Assembly: GCA_020636355.1 (NCBI GenBank) | Contig: JACJYB010000003.1 | Span: 62,001-126,000 of the forward strand | Direction: 5' to 3' | DNA: 64,000 bases | Source: Lewinellaceae bacterium | GTDB taxonomy: Bacteria > Bacteroidota > Bacteroidia > Chitinophagales > Saprospiraceae | Part shown: piece after piece, positions 36,931 to 45,020 of the stretch | Layout: each line of letters begins with the position of its first letter | Numbering within the stretch: the first letter of the stretch is position 1 | Translations under genes and position numbers: made by a program | Notes under the pieces: generated by a model | The model's database searches: none | The model's input: only the letters and a program-made list of their open reading frames with translations | Told to the model about the DNA's origin: nothing

Positions 36931-36960
36931 AACGTTGAAAAATGTTATAGCTAATTGATT

Positions 36961-38445
36961 ATGTCAAATCGTGGAGTAACCACCCTCAACCGACAATTGG
37001 GTATAGTCGGACTCGCAGCGACCGGAATCTGTTCTATGATCGGTGCCTCCATTTACGTGGTACCTTTCATGATACAACGCCATGTCTTCGGGATTGGACC
37101 TTTCGTATTGCCGGCTTTTTTGTTTGCGGCAGTCCCAGCGGCATTGGCTGCAATTTCGTATGCGATTCTTGCTTCAGCCATGCCACGGGCAGGTGGCAGT
37201 TATATCTACGCAAGTCGATCACTCAGCCCTTATCTTGGTTTTGTGGCAAGCTTTTCCCAATGGTTTGGCTTGTCCATTGCCATTGGTGTGGTATCCTATG
37301 TGATTATACCCTTCATCCGTGATATCACCCAGGCCCTGCATTGGAATGAACTGGCTGCTTGGCTGAGTGTAGGTTGGGTACGGGTCACCCTATCCCTGCT
37401 GATCCTTTGGACTTTTGTCCTGATCAATATTCGAGGTATAAAATGGTATGAACGGACATTAATCCCCTTGATGATGCTGATGTTTGCATTGGGTGCTATA
37501 GTTATTGTAATAGGTTTGTTAAACAACCACCAGGATTTTGCGAATTCCCTATTCCATAAAACCGGTCAGGCGATCCAGCTTCAACCGGCAAAATTCAAAT
37601 GGACAACTTTTCTCTCCGGGTCAGCATTGTTATTTTCCAGTTTTATCGGCTTCGATTCGATTGCCCAGGCAGGTGGTGAAGCGAAAAACCCCGGCAAGCT
37701 GTTGCCGCGAGCAATCGGCATCTCCATCCTTACCGTTACGGGTTTTTATTTTGTGTTCACTTATGCCGTGTATCACACCATCCCATGGAATTATGTCGCT
37801 CAGGAAGCCCTGACAACAGATGTCACAGCCCCGGGTTTGCTGCGTGTCGTGATGCCGGCGAGCTTATCGGTGTTCGTCATCTCTGGCGCCGCAATTGCTT
37901 TATTCAATGATTTGCCGGCCATGATTTTATCCGTCTCACGCCTCATGTTTGCCTGGGCGGAAGATGGAATATTCCCCAAGCGAATAGCCCGCATCCACCC
38001 CCGCCATCACACCCCACATACCGCTATTCTGGCAAGTGGTCTGATGGCCTCAATCGGCATTCTAGGCAGTCATTTTGCCGGAGACTTTTTTCTGGGCATC
38101 GATATCATGGTGACTTCCATGCTGGTTAACTACCTGCTTATGTGTCTTTGTGTTATAAACCTACCCGTGAAAAATCCTGATATCGCAAAGGGCATTACCG
38201 TTTATAAGTCCCGGCTCTTACAAAAGATTGTTGCCGGGGCCGGCAGTTGTCTACTGCTAGCTTTTTTGTTGATCCAAATTATCAAGGACCTTTCTTCCCC
38301 AGCAGATGCATGGTATTTCCATTCCACTTTCGTCTGGCTTATCGTGATGTCGGTAGCCTCCCTGATCTTTTATTGGAAATGGAAGGCCTTACACAAACAG
38401 GGGATTGACACCCAAAAACTGTTTTCTACGCTTCCACAGGAATAA
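36961..38445 (+). CDS. APC-family amino acid permease
   Basis: 494 residues from the ATG at 36961. It has twelve predicted transmembrane segments. N-terminal GLAATGICSMIGASIYVVPF is the APC motif in TM1, followed by AMPRAGGSYIY(A)SRSLSPYLGF and later FIGFDSIAQAGGEAKNPGKLLPRAI. Members import amino acids with protons or Na+. It lies 30 bp after the propeller gene and 8 bp before the RidA-fusion gene, with an amino-acid-using enzyme divergent nearby. The substrate is not readable from the sequence. Confidence 0.9.
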   Translation: MSNRGVTTLNRQLGIVGLAATGICSMIGASIYVVPFMIQRHVFGIGPFVLPAFLFAAVPAALAAISYAILASAMPRAGGSYIYASRSLSPYLGFVASFSQWFGLSIAIGVVSYVIIPFIRDITQALHWNELAAWLSVGWVRVTLSLLILWTFVLINIRGIKWYERTLIPLMMLMFALGAIVIVIGLLNNHQDFANSLFHKTGQAIQLQPAKFKWTTFLSGSALLFSSFIGFDSIAQAGGEAKNPGKLLPRAIGISILTVTGFYFVFTYAVYHTIPWNYVAQEALTTDVTAPGLLRVVMPASLSVFVISGAAIALFNDLPAMILSVSRLMFAWAEDGIFPKRIARIHPRHHTPHTAILASGLMASIGILGSHFAGDFFLGIDIMVTSMLVNYLLMCLCVINLPVKNPDIAKGITVYKSRLLQKIVAGAGSCLLLAFLLIQIIKDLSSPADAWYFHSTFVWLIVMSVASLIFYWKWKALHKQGIDTQKLFSTLPQE

Positions 38446-38453
38446 TAAATGCC

Positions 38454-39899
38454 ATGAAAAAATCTATACATTTAGCTCCCGGCTTATCCATTTCGCCAGT
38501 AATTATTGGTCTTTGGCAGGTGGCAGATTTGGAACGAAATGGCCATTTACTGGACCCTGAAAAAGCTGCGAAGTCCATGAAGACATATGTGGACGCCGGC
38601 CTCACTTCCTTTGACATGGCTGATCATTATGGTTCTGCAGAAATTATTGCCGGCGAATATCAACAAACATTTGGCGGTGCACAACTCATGACAAAATGGG
38701 TACCGCCTCCTGGAACGATAACCAAAGATCAAGTGCGCACCGCTGTTCAAAAGTCTTTAACGCGCATGCAATTGGACCAAATTGACTTGTTGCAATTTCA
38801 TGCTTGGGACTATAATCATCCTTCATGGTTGGACTGCCTTTTCTGGTTGCAGGAATTGCAGGAAGAAGGATTAATAGCCCATCTTGGCCTGACCAATTTC
38901 GATAGTATCCACCTGAACCTTGTCGCCACCAGCGGCATCCGGGTTGTCTCCAATCAAATTTGTTATTCACTCCTGGATCAACGTGCTGCGGGAAACATGA
39001 CACAGGTATGCCTGCATCACAACATCAAGTTGTTCGCTTTCGGAACCGTTGCAGGTGGCTTCCTTACTGAGAAATGGCTCGCTCAGCCGGAACCACCCAT
39101 GGATGAAGCGCTTACCTGGTCACAAATGAAGTACAAACGTTTCATCAACCAGGCAGGCGGATGGCACAAATTCCAGGGACTACTTAATAAACTTGGGGAG
39201 TTGAGCATAAAATACAATACCTCCATTGCCAATTTAGCTAGCCGGTATATTTTAGAACAACCGGCAGTCGCTGGCGTCATCATCGGGGCCCGGCTTGGCC
39301 AAAGTGAACACATTTTCGAAAATCAACAGCTGCAATCCACCGGATTAACCGCTGATTGTAGGAATGCCATCAAGGATGCACTGAAAATGTTGGATCCCAT
39401 CCAGGGGGATTGCGGCGATGAATACCGAAAACCGCCCTTCCTTACGGCTTCCGGCGACTTAAGCCATCACTTAGATCAGCTTCCCTCCCCCTACCCTGTT
39501 GTGGTTTCCGGGAATGGCCGTACGAAAGTTTTAAGCGGCACCCACTGGGAGGACCTGGCGGGTTTTAGCCGGGCAATTAAAAAGGGAAATCGGATTATGG
39601 TATCCGGTACGACCGCAACTCACGGTTCAAAATTGATCGGCGGTGATGATCCTTCTGCGCAAATGCATTTCATCCTGGACAAGATTGAGGGTGCTATCCT
39701 TTCACTGGGCGGAAAATTGGAGGATGTGGTCCGCACGAGGATATTTATTAAAAATGCAAGCGACTGGGAAGCCATTGCCCGGGTACATGGCGAACGGTTT
39801 AGGTTTATTCAGCCGGCAAATACCTTGATCCGGGCGGATTTGATTGGTGATGAATACTTGGTTGAAATGGAGGCGGAAGCCATTATCGACGACCAATAA
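38454..39899 (+). CDS. Aldo/keto reductase fused to a RidA-like domain
   Basis: 481 residues. Residues 1-~310 are an aldo/keto reductase with the tetrad D54, Y59, K81 and H116 (FDMADHYG, MTKW, LLQFHAWD). Residues ~350-481 form a RidA/YjgF domain (RTRIFIKNASDW, RVHGERF, LVEMEAEAI). In E. coli RidA the catalytic Arg lies in a PARS motif; here the aligned motif is PANT, so the deaminase residue is missing and the RidA part may bind rather than react. The fusion suggests reduction of a carbonyl made from, or protected by, the RidA domain. It is last in the operon with the APC permease. Confidence 0.85.
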   Translation: MKKSIHLAPGLSISPVIIGLWQVADLERNGHLLDPEKAAKSMKTYVDAGLTSFDMADHYGSAEIIAGEYQQTFGGAQLMTKWVPPPGTITKDQVRTAVQKSLTRMQLDQIDLLQFHAWDYNHPSWLDCLFWLQELQEEGLIAHLGLTNFDSIHLNLVATSGIRVVSNQICYSLLDQRAAGNMTQVCLHHNIKLFAFGTVAGGFLTEKWLAQPEPPMDEALTWSQMKYKRFINQAGGWHKFQGLLNKLGELSIKYNTSIANLASRYILEQPAVAGVIIGARLGQSEHIFENQQLQSTGLTADCRNAIKDALKMLDPIQGDCGDEYRKPPFLTASGDLSHHLDQLPSPYPVVVSGNGRTKVLSGTHWEDLAGFSRAIKKGNRIMVSGTTATHGSKLIGGDDPSAQMHFILDKIEGAILSLGGKLEDVVRTRIFIKNASDWEAIARVHGERFRFIQPANTLIRADLIGDEYLVEMEAEAIIDDQ

Positions 39900-40033
39900 C
39901 GGACTGGTCTGTTCCTATCAGAAATTGGCATGAGAAAAGCCCACTTCCAGTATTTTTACTTCCTAATTGAGAGGATGGGAACGTACTCCTGCCGAATTTG
40001 AGTTAATGTTCCAGCTATTCCATTATTAATATG

Positions 40034-40041
40034 TATCTTTG
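40034..40041 (+). promoter_or_regulatory. Candidate -7 box of the RhlE-type helicase gene
   Basis: TATCTTTG matches TANNTTTG and is followed by GCA. The start codon is 175 bp downstream, so an unusually long 5' leader (~165 nt) is implied. No clear -33 TTTG is visible. Confidence 0.55.
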
Positions 40042-40047
40042 CACGAT

Positions 40048-40215
40048 CTAACTGAGAAGATTGTATTTGCAATCTGTTTGACCTCCTACTCATCCGGTAT
40101 TTCTCCTACATTTTTCCTGATAGATAGCATCGACCTGATTTCCTATTACAGGTGTCCTTGTTATGGATTGACCTGCGGTAGAGAAATAGGTATTGTATCA
40201 TATAAAATTTTCTAA
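40048..40215 (+). promoter_or_regulatory. Long structured 5' leader upstream of the DEAD-box gene
   Basis: The gap 39900-40215 holds no gene. Its promoter-proximal part contains a hairpin with AGATTG/CAATCT arms (40058-40063 and 40070-40075). Farther down, CAGGT plus TCC pair with GGA plus ACCTG (40149-40175), with a 7-nt loop. A pyrimidine-rich stretch lies between. Long leaders of this kind are known for cold-induced helicase genes in other bacteria; function here is inference. Confidence 0.45.
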
Positions 40216-41346
40216 ATGACATTTTCAGATCTGAAACTATCCAAACCATTACTACATGCCCTGACTCAAAAAGGCTACTCCACACCGACTCCTATCCAGC
40301 AACAAGCCATTCCAAAAATCCTTGAAGGAAAAGACCTTTTTGGATGTGCTCAAACCGGTACCGGAAAAACGGCAGCTTTCGCATTACCTATTTTGCAGTT
40401 GTTAGCCCAGTCACCCACCAATAATCGCCGGAATATCCGAGCCCTAATTTTGGCGCCAACTCGTGAGCTTGCCCTGCAAATCCACGAAAACATCGTTGAA
40501 TATGCCCGTCATCTTCCGGTACGCTATGGCGTCGTTTATGGCGGAGTATCCCAAAATGCTCAGGTCCAGCAACTAAAAAAAGGGATTGATTTGCTGGTGG
40601 CAACTCCTGGTCGGCTTCTCGATCTTCAGCAACAAGGATTTTTGTCCTTGCAACAGGTGGAGTTTTTTGTACTTGATGAAGCGGATAAAATGCTGGATAT
40701 GGGATTCATCCGGGACATCCGGAAAGTAATCGCTTCCCTTCCTGCGCAGCGCCAATCATTGTTCTTTTCAGCGACCACCACCAATGAAATAAAAAATTTA
40801 GCTGCCACCATATTGTACAAACCGGAATCCATTGCCGTCACCCCCGTATCGAGCACCACAGAGCTGATCAAACAGTTTCTTTATTATGTTCCCAGAGAAA
40901 ACAAGCGTGGACTTTTGGAATATGTCCTGAAGAATGGCAATGTAACCCAGGCTTTGGTATTTACGCGAACAAAACGAGGCGCCGATAAGGTAGCCCGGAC
41001 GCTGAGTGCACAGGGCTGGCGTGCAGAATCCATCCATGGCAACAAATCACAGGGCGCAAGAGTACGGGCGTTGGATGGATTTAAGAAGAAAAACATTGAT
41101 GTCCTGGTTGCTACGGATATTGCCGCTCGCGGTATTGATGTCGAGAATCTGTCACATGTCATCAATTATGAACTTCCTGAGGTTGCCGAGACCTACGTAC
41201 ATCGCATCGGGCGCACAGGAAGGGCCGGAGCAAATGGCATTGCGTTGTCCTTTTGTACCGAAGACGAGACCGATTACCTAAAAGGCATCCATCAATTGAC
41301 GAAGATACCCATGGAAGTCATCGCCAGGCACCCTTTTTCATTCTAA
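40216..41346 (+). CDS. DEAD-box RNA helicase, RhlE type
   Basis: 376 residues, essentially only the two RecA-like domains with a very short tail. Motifs present: Q motif TPTPIQQQ, Walker A AQTGTGKT (45-52), DEAD in VLDEADKMLD, SAT in FFSATTT, and HRIGRTGRAG. It unwinds short RNA duplexes using ATP and typically takes part in ribosome assembly or mRNA turnover. A long leader precedes it. The desaturase gene follows 209 bp later on the same strand. Confidence 0.94.
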   Translation: MTFSDLKLSKPLLHALTQKGYSTPTPIQQQAIPKILEGKDLFGCAQTGTGKTAAFALPILQLLAQSPTNNRRNIRALILAPTRELALQIHENIVEYARHLPVRYGVVYGGVSQNAQVQQLKKGIDLLVATPGRLLDLQQQGFLSLQQVEFFVLDEADKMLDMGFIRDIRKVIASLPAQRQSLFFSATTTNEIKNLAATILYKPESIAVTPVSSTTELIKQFLYYVPRENKRGLLEYVLKNGNVTQALVFTRTKRGADKVARTLSAQGWRAESIHGNKSQGARVRALDGFKKKNIDVLVATDIAARGIDVENLSHVINYELPEVAETYVHRIGRTGRAGANGIALSFCTEDETDYLKGIHQLTKIPMEVIARHPFSF

Positions 41347-41555
41347 AAAAACTCATTAAGGAGTAATGTTGTAAACGACATCACATTGGTTCCTGTAACT
41401 TTTTTGGACTTTTACGCGTAATAGATGCTATTAAACATAGGGGAATGGTGTTTATTAACGGTAGATGCCGGTTTATTTTGACTATTTTGATGCTTCATCT
41501 GTCTTACTCCGGTGGATAGGAAGGATTTGAAAGAGCCAATAAGAAATTTGATGTT

Positions 41556-42662
41556 ATGCTAAGACCTGTCGTAAAATTTGTCCATCAGGATGAACCGTCT
41601 CGCCTATTTTTACCGCTTCTTCGACGTCGGGTGGACCAATATTTCAAGGAGAATCATATATCCAAACACTGGAATGCGAAACTGGTTATTAAGACCATAG
41701 TTCTTCTAACCGCATACATTCTGCCTTTCATCCTCTTATTGACCTTACGTCCCGGATGGCCGGTAGAATTGATGTTGTGGGCAATTATGGGCGTAGCAAT
41801 GGCTGGTGTTGGTATGAGTGTGATGCATGATGCCAATCATGGCGCTTATTCCAGCAACAGTAAGGTCAATTTCTGGCTGGGGCATACGCTTATTTTATTA
41901 GGCGGGTCGGTATTAAACTGGAAATTACAGCATAATGTACTTCATCACACGTATACCAATATAGTCCATATGGATGATGACATCGGCGACAAGGTAATCC
42001 TTCGTTTTTCGCCACATACCGAAGTCAATTGGTACCATCGGATGCAAGCAGTTTATGCCTTTTTCTTTTATGCATTGTCTACCATCTACTGGGCGTCCGC
42101 CAAAGATTTTATCCAGTTTAACCGGTATAGAAAAGAAGGCGTTAATAAACAAAATCCAAAAGCCGCCCGCAATAGTCTGATCAAGCTAATCTTTGCCAAA
42201 CTATTTTACTACAGCATATTCCTCATTATCCCCCTTACGGTATTTCACATGCCCTGGCTTACCTACGTGTCAGGTTTCCTCCTGATGCATGCTCTGGCGG
42301 GGCTGATCTTATCCGTTATTTTTCAACTTGCACACTCGGTCAATGAGACCACACATCCTCTGCCAAATGATGAGGGCTTAATCGAAAACAGTTGGGCCAT
42401 CCATCAGCTTAATACGACATCCGATTTTTGTCGTAACAATAAATGGCTGTCCTGGTATATAGGCGGATTAAACTTTCAGATTGAACACCACCTGTTTCCC
42501 AGCATCAGCCACGTACATTACCCTGCACTTTCAGCCATTGTAAAGCAAACCGCTGAAGAGCACGGGATCCCATACCTTGAGCACAAAACCTTTGGTCAGG
42601 CGTTGCGTTCGCACATCAGCGCATTGCAAAGATTCGGAATTGACAAGAACCCCATCGACTGA
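41556..42662 (+). CDS. Fatty-acid desaturase, front-end type
   Basis: 368 residues, membrane protein. The three histidine boxes are HDANH (91-95), HNVLHH (126-131) and QIEHH (308-312). In the third box Gln replaces the first His, the pattern of front-end (Delta-5/6-like) acyl desaturases. Two or three membrane-spanning pairs surround the boxes. It introduces double bases of unsaturation near the carboxyl end of acyl chains and so changes membrane fluidity. It follows the RhlE-type helicase gene; co-expression in the cold is possible but unproven. Confidence 0.92.
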   Translation: MLRPVVKFVHQDEPSRLFLPLLRRRVDQYFKENHISKHWNAKLVIKTIVLLTAYILPFILLLTLRPGWPVELMLWAIMGVAMAGVGMSVMHDANHGAYSSNSKVNFWLGHTLILLGGSVLNWKLQHNVLHHTYTNIVHMDDDIGDKVILRFSPHTEVNWYHRMQAVYAFFFYALSTIYWASAKDFIQFNRYRKEGVNKQNPKAARNSLIKLIFAKLFYYSIFLIIPLTVFHMPWLTYVSGFLLMHALAGLILSVIFQLAHSVNETTHPLPNDEGLIENSWAIHQLNTTSDFCRNNKWLSWYIGGLNFQIEHHLFPSISHVHYPALSAIVKQTAEEHGIPYLEHKTFGQALRSHISALQRFGIDKNPID

Positions 42663-42684
42663 TTGTAACAGGGCTCTCCGAATT

Positions 42685-43050
42685 TTATGATTGATTGTAG
42701 AAAAATTGTTCTTTCACAATTTTTCCGTCTTTCACTTCATAGACACAAATTTCGTCCATATTGGTCGGGCCCGGTGCACCTTTGAAGGTGACATTCATTT
42801 TCCAGGGTATGGCAAAATAGTCTCCACCGATGACCGGATCGCCTATCTCCGAGCCATTTACTGTTTCGACCATTTTATTCCACTCTTCACCTTTTTTCTT
42901 CAAGGCATCAAATCCCTGAACCATTTGCATCGGAGAGCCCTCTGGTTCCAGACTGACGATATCCGGTGAATACAATTCTTGATAGCAGGTTCCAAAATCG
43001 CCTGCACGACACAATTCCACCAGACGGTGAGCAATTTGTTCGATATTCAT
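42685..43050 (-). CDS. NTF2-like (SnoaL/DUF4440-type) protein
   Basis: 121 residues forming one NTF2-like cone-shaped domain: N-terminal helices (IAHRLVELCRAGDF), then YSPDIVSLEPEGSP and a sheet ending EICVYEVKDGKIVKEQFFYN. No signal peptide. The fold serves as an enzyme or ligand-binding pocket in many pathways; no substrate can be inferred. It is convergent with the desaturase gene and divergent from the oxidoreductase gene. Confidence 0.8.
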   Translation of the reverse strand: MNIEQIAHRLVELCRAGDFGTCYQELYSPDIVSLEPEGSPMQMVQGFDALKKKGEEWNKMVETVNGSEIGDPVIGGDYFAIPWKMNVTFKGAPGPTNMDEICVYEVKDGKIVKEQFFYNQS

Positions 43051-43249
43051 AATCGGAGGTTTAATTGATTTAGTAAATGGAAATTTTCTTGATCAACTCG
43101 TACTCTGTAAGTAACGACGTATGGACGGATAAAGTTGGGGAAATGACATCCTGCCTATCCAAATTGGTTCAAACAGATCCGTTGTTAAGATTTAGTGCAT
43201 AAATAGTGTTACTTTAATTGGTCCATTTAATCCAAAATCCAGAATAGGC

Positions 43250-44416
43250 ATGAGCTCAAAAGAAACACACAAACCACGTCGCGAATTCATTAAACAATCG
43301 ATTGCGGCGATGGCACTAACCACTGCCGGCATCCCCTCAAGCTGGGCAACCCGTCCCGTTAAAGTGGAAAAGGTTCAACCTGTCCAACCTGGCTTTCCGG
43401 AACAGCCTATAAAATTTTCGGTCATTGGAATGAATCACGGACATATCTATGGACAGATTGGCGCCATGCAACGCGCCGGTGGAATCCTGGTCGCCTACTA
43501 TGCGGTAGAACCTGAATTAATGGAGCAATTCAACAAGCGCTATCCTGAAGCAAAACCGGCAAGAAGCGCTGATGAGATCTACGAAGACACCAGCATCCAA
43601 TTGATATTGAGCGCTGCAATCCCAAGCGATCGTGCCGATATTGGCATCCAGGCTATGAAACATGGTAAGGATTTCATGTCCGATAAGCCGGGTATCATCT
43701 CGCTGGAAAAGCTGGAAGAAGTTAAAAAGGTACAAAAGGAGACCGGTCGTATATTTTCCATTCTGTACAGCGAGCGTATGGAAAACAAAGCATCGGTTAA
43801 AGCCTCCGAACTGGTCCGGGCCGGAGCTATTGGCAAGGTAGTACAGACGGTAAACCTGGCCCCACACCGGATGAATATACCTTCCCGCCCGGAATGGTTT
43901 TTTGATACCAAATATTATGGAGGCATTATTACGGATATCGGCTCCCATCAGGTCGATCAATTCCTCTATTACACCGGGTCAACAAGAGCCATTGTCGTAG
44001 GTGCACAAGCTGGAAATGTCCATTATCCCCAGTATCCTGAATTTGAAGACTTTGGAGATGCCATATTACGGGGCAATGGTGGCATGGGTTACATTCGGGT
44101 AGATTGGTTCACCCCTGACGGACTGGACACCTGGGGTGACGGCAGACTAACCATTCTTGGGACAGAAGGATTTATCGAGCTACGCAAGTATACCGATTTA
44201 GCCGGACGCCCCGGTGGCAATCATCTCTTTCTGGTTGATGGCAAGGAAACACGTTACATCGACTGTTCCGATCAATATCTGCCTTTCGGTGAGTTATTTT
44301 CAAATGACATCCTGCACCGGACTGAAACGGCCATGTCCCAGGATCATTGTTTTCTTGCAACAGAAGTAACCCTGCAGGCTCAAGCTCAGGCCCAACGGAT
44401 CAAAATGGAGTTGTGA
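43250..44416 (+). CDS. Tat-exported Gfo/Idh/MocA-family oxidoreductase
   Basis: 388 residues. The N-terminus is a twin-arginine signal (RREFIK at 10-15, then a moderately hydrophobic SIAAMALTTAGIPSSWA), so it folds in the cytoplasm, probably with NAD(P), before export. The Rossmann part starts IKFSVIGMNHGHIYG. The middle holds DKPGIISLEKLEE, with the DKP-type Lys of the EKP motif, and DIGSHQVDQFLYY, the usual active-site H region. Family members oxidise or reduce sugars. It stands alone on its strand. Confidence 0.88.
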   Translation: MSSKETHKPRREFIKQSIAAMALTTAGIPSSWATRPVKVEKVQPVQPGFPEQPIKFSVIGMNHGHIYGQIGAMQRAGGILVAYYAVEPELMEQFNKRYPEAKPARSADEIYEDTSIQLILSAAIPSDRADIGIQAMKHGKDFMSDKPGIISLEKLEEVKKVQKETGRIFSILYSERMENKASVKASELVRAGAIGKVVQTVNLAPHRMNIPSRPEWFFDTKYYGGIITDIGSHQVDQFLYYTGSTRAIVVGAQAGNVHYPQYPEFEDFGDAILRGNGGMGYIRVDWFTPDGLDTWGDGRLTILGTEGFIELRKYTDLAGRPGGNHLFLVDGKETRYIDCSDQYLPFGELFSNDILHRTETAMSQDHCFLATEVTLQAQAQAQRIKMEL

Positions 44417-44533
44417 AGGGAGGTAGCAGAGGTAGCAGAAGTGCCTCAGATCACGACCGTTCCGTGGGCTAATGGCATGAGGCGATGAACCCCTTCTACC
44501 TATTTTACCCTTTATACCTTTTTAACCTCTTTT

Positions 44534-44884
44534 TCAATTATTCTCATATCCGTTATCGTACCAGCATTGCAGGGTTTGAAGCTGACTGGTCGACAAGCTG
44601 GATCCTTCAGGCATCGTCCGGTTGACCAAAACTTCACGGTTAAACTGTCCATTAACCAAATCCCCGTATAATCCCGAATACGATGTAAAGTCACCATTTC
44701 TGGAGCCGGACCCATGACATCCGGACAAAGCGCATGAAGCTTGAATGATTGGTTGAACATCCGAAGCAAAGGATGGTGCGGAACCATCGCAAACGATGGA
44801 AGCGGTCTTGGTACAACCGGCAAGCAGGGTTGCCGTGGCAATCCATCCTGCCGCGACAAGTCTAAAAAGCGGTCTTTGTCTCAT
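44534..44884 (-). CDS. Small lipoprotein with an unusual heme-type motif
   Basis: 116 residues. The lipobox LLAGC places the lipid on C24. The mature part has PSFASDVQPIIQASC and ALSGCHGSGS, giving CALSGCH (51-57), a CX4CH arrangement rather than classical CXXCH, followed by TMPEGSSLSTSQLQTLQCWYDNG as in cytochrome-like c domains of Bacteroidota. It may bind heme c and transfer electrons in the periplasm, though CX4CH heme attachment needs proof. The stop at 44534 is followed by a short T-rich region. Confidence 0.72.
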   Translation of the reverse strand: MRQRPLFRLVAAGWIATATLLAGCTKTASIVCDGSAPSFASDVQPIIQASCALSGCHGSGSRNGDFTSYSGLYGDLVNGQFNREVLVNRTMPEGSSLSTSQLQTLQCWYDNGYENN

Positions 44885-44901
44885 AATTGCATTTTGGTAA
44901 A

Positions 44902-44917
44902 AAGCGCTTCAGCGCTT
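44902..44917. repeat. 16-bp inverted repeat upstream of the lipoprotein gene
   Basis: AAGCGCT-TC-AGCGCTT forms 7-bp arms around 2 nt. It lies 18 bp upstream of the lipoprotein start codon, so it could be an operator. Confidence 0.35.
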
Positions 44918-45020
44918 AATTGTACTCAACGCATTCCAAAAAATCATTGTATTAATCGCTCCTTGTCGTTGGAGGAGTTCCATCGATTTTCTACTTTCAT
45001 TGCCTCAAAATCAACAAAGT

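Noticed and set aside
44422..44439. Two tandem copies of GGTAGCAGA
   Set aside because: Only two 9-bp copies; too short to be called a repeat locus.
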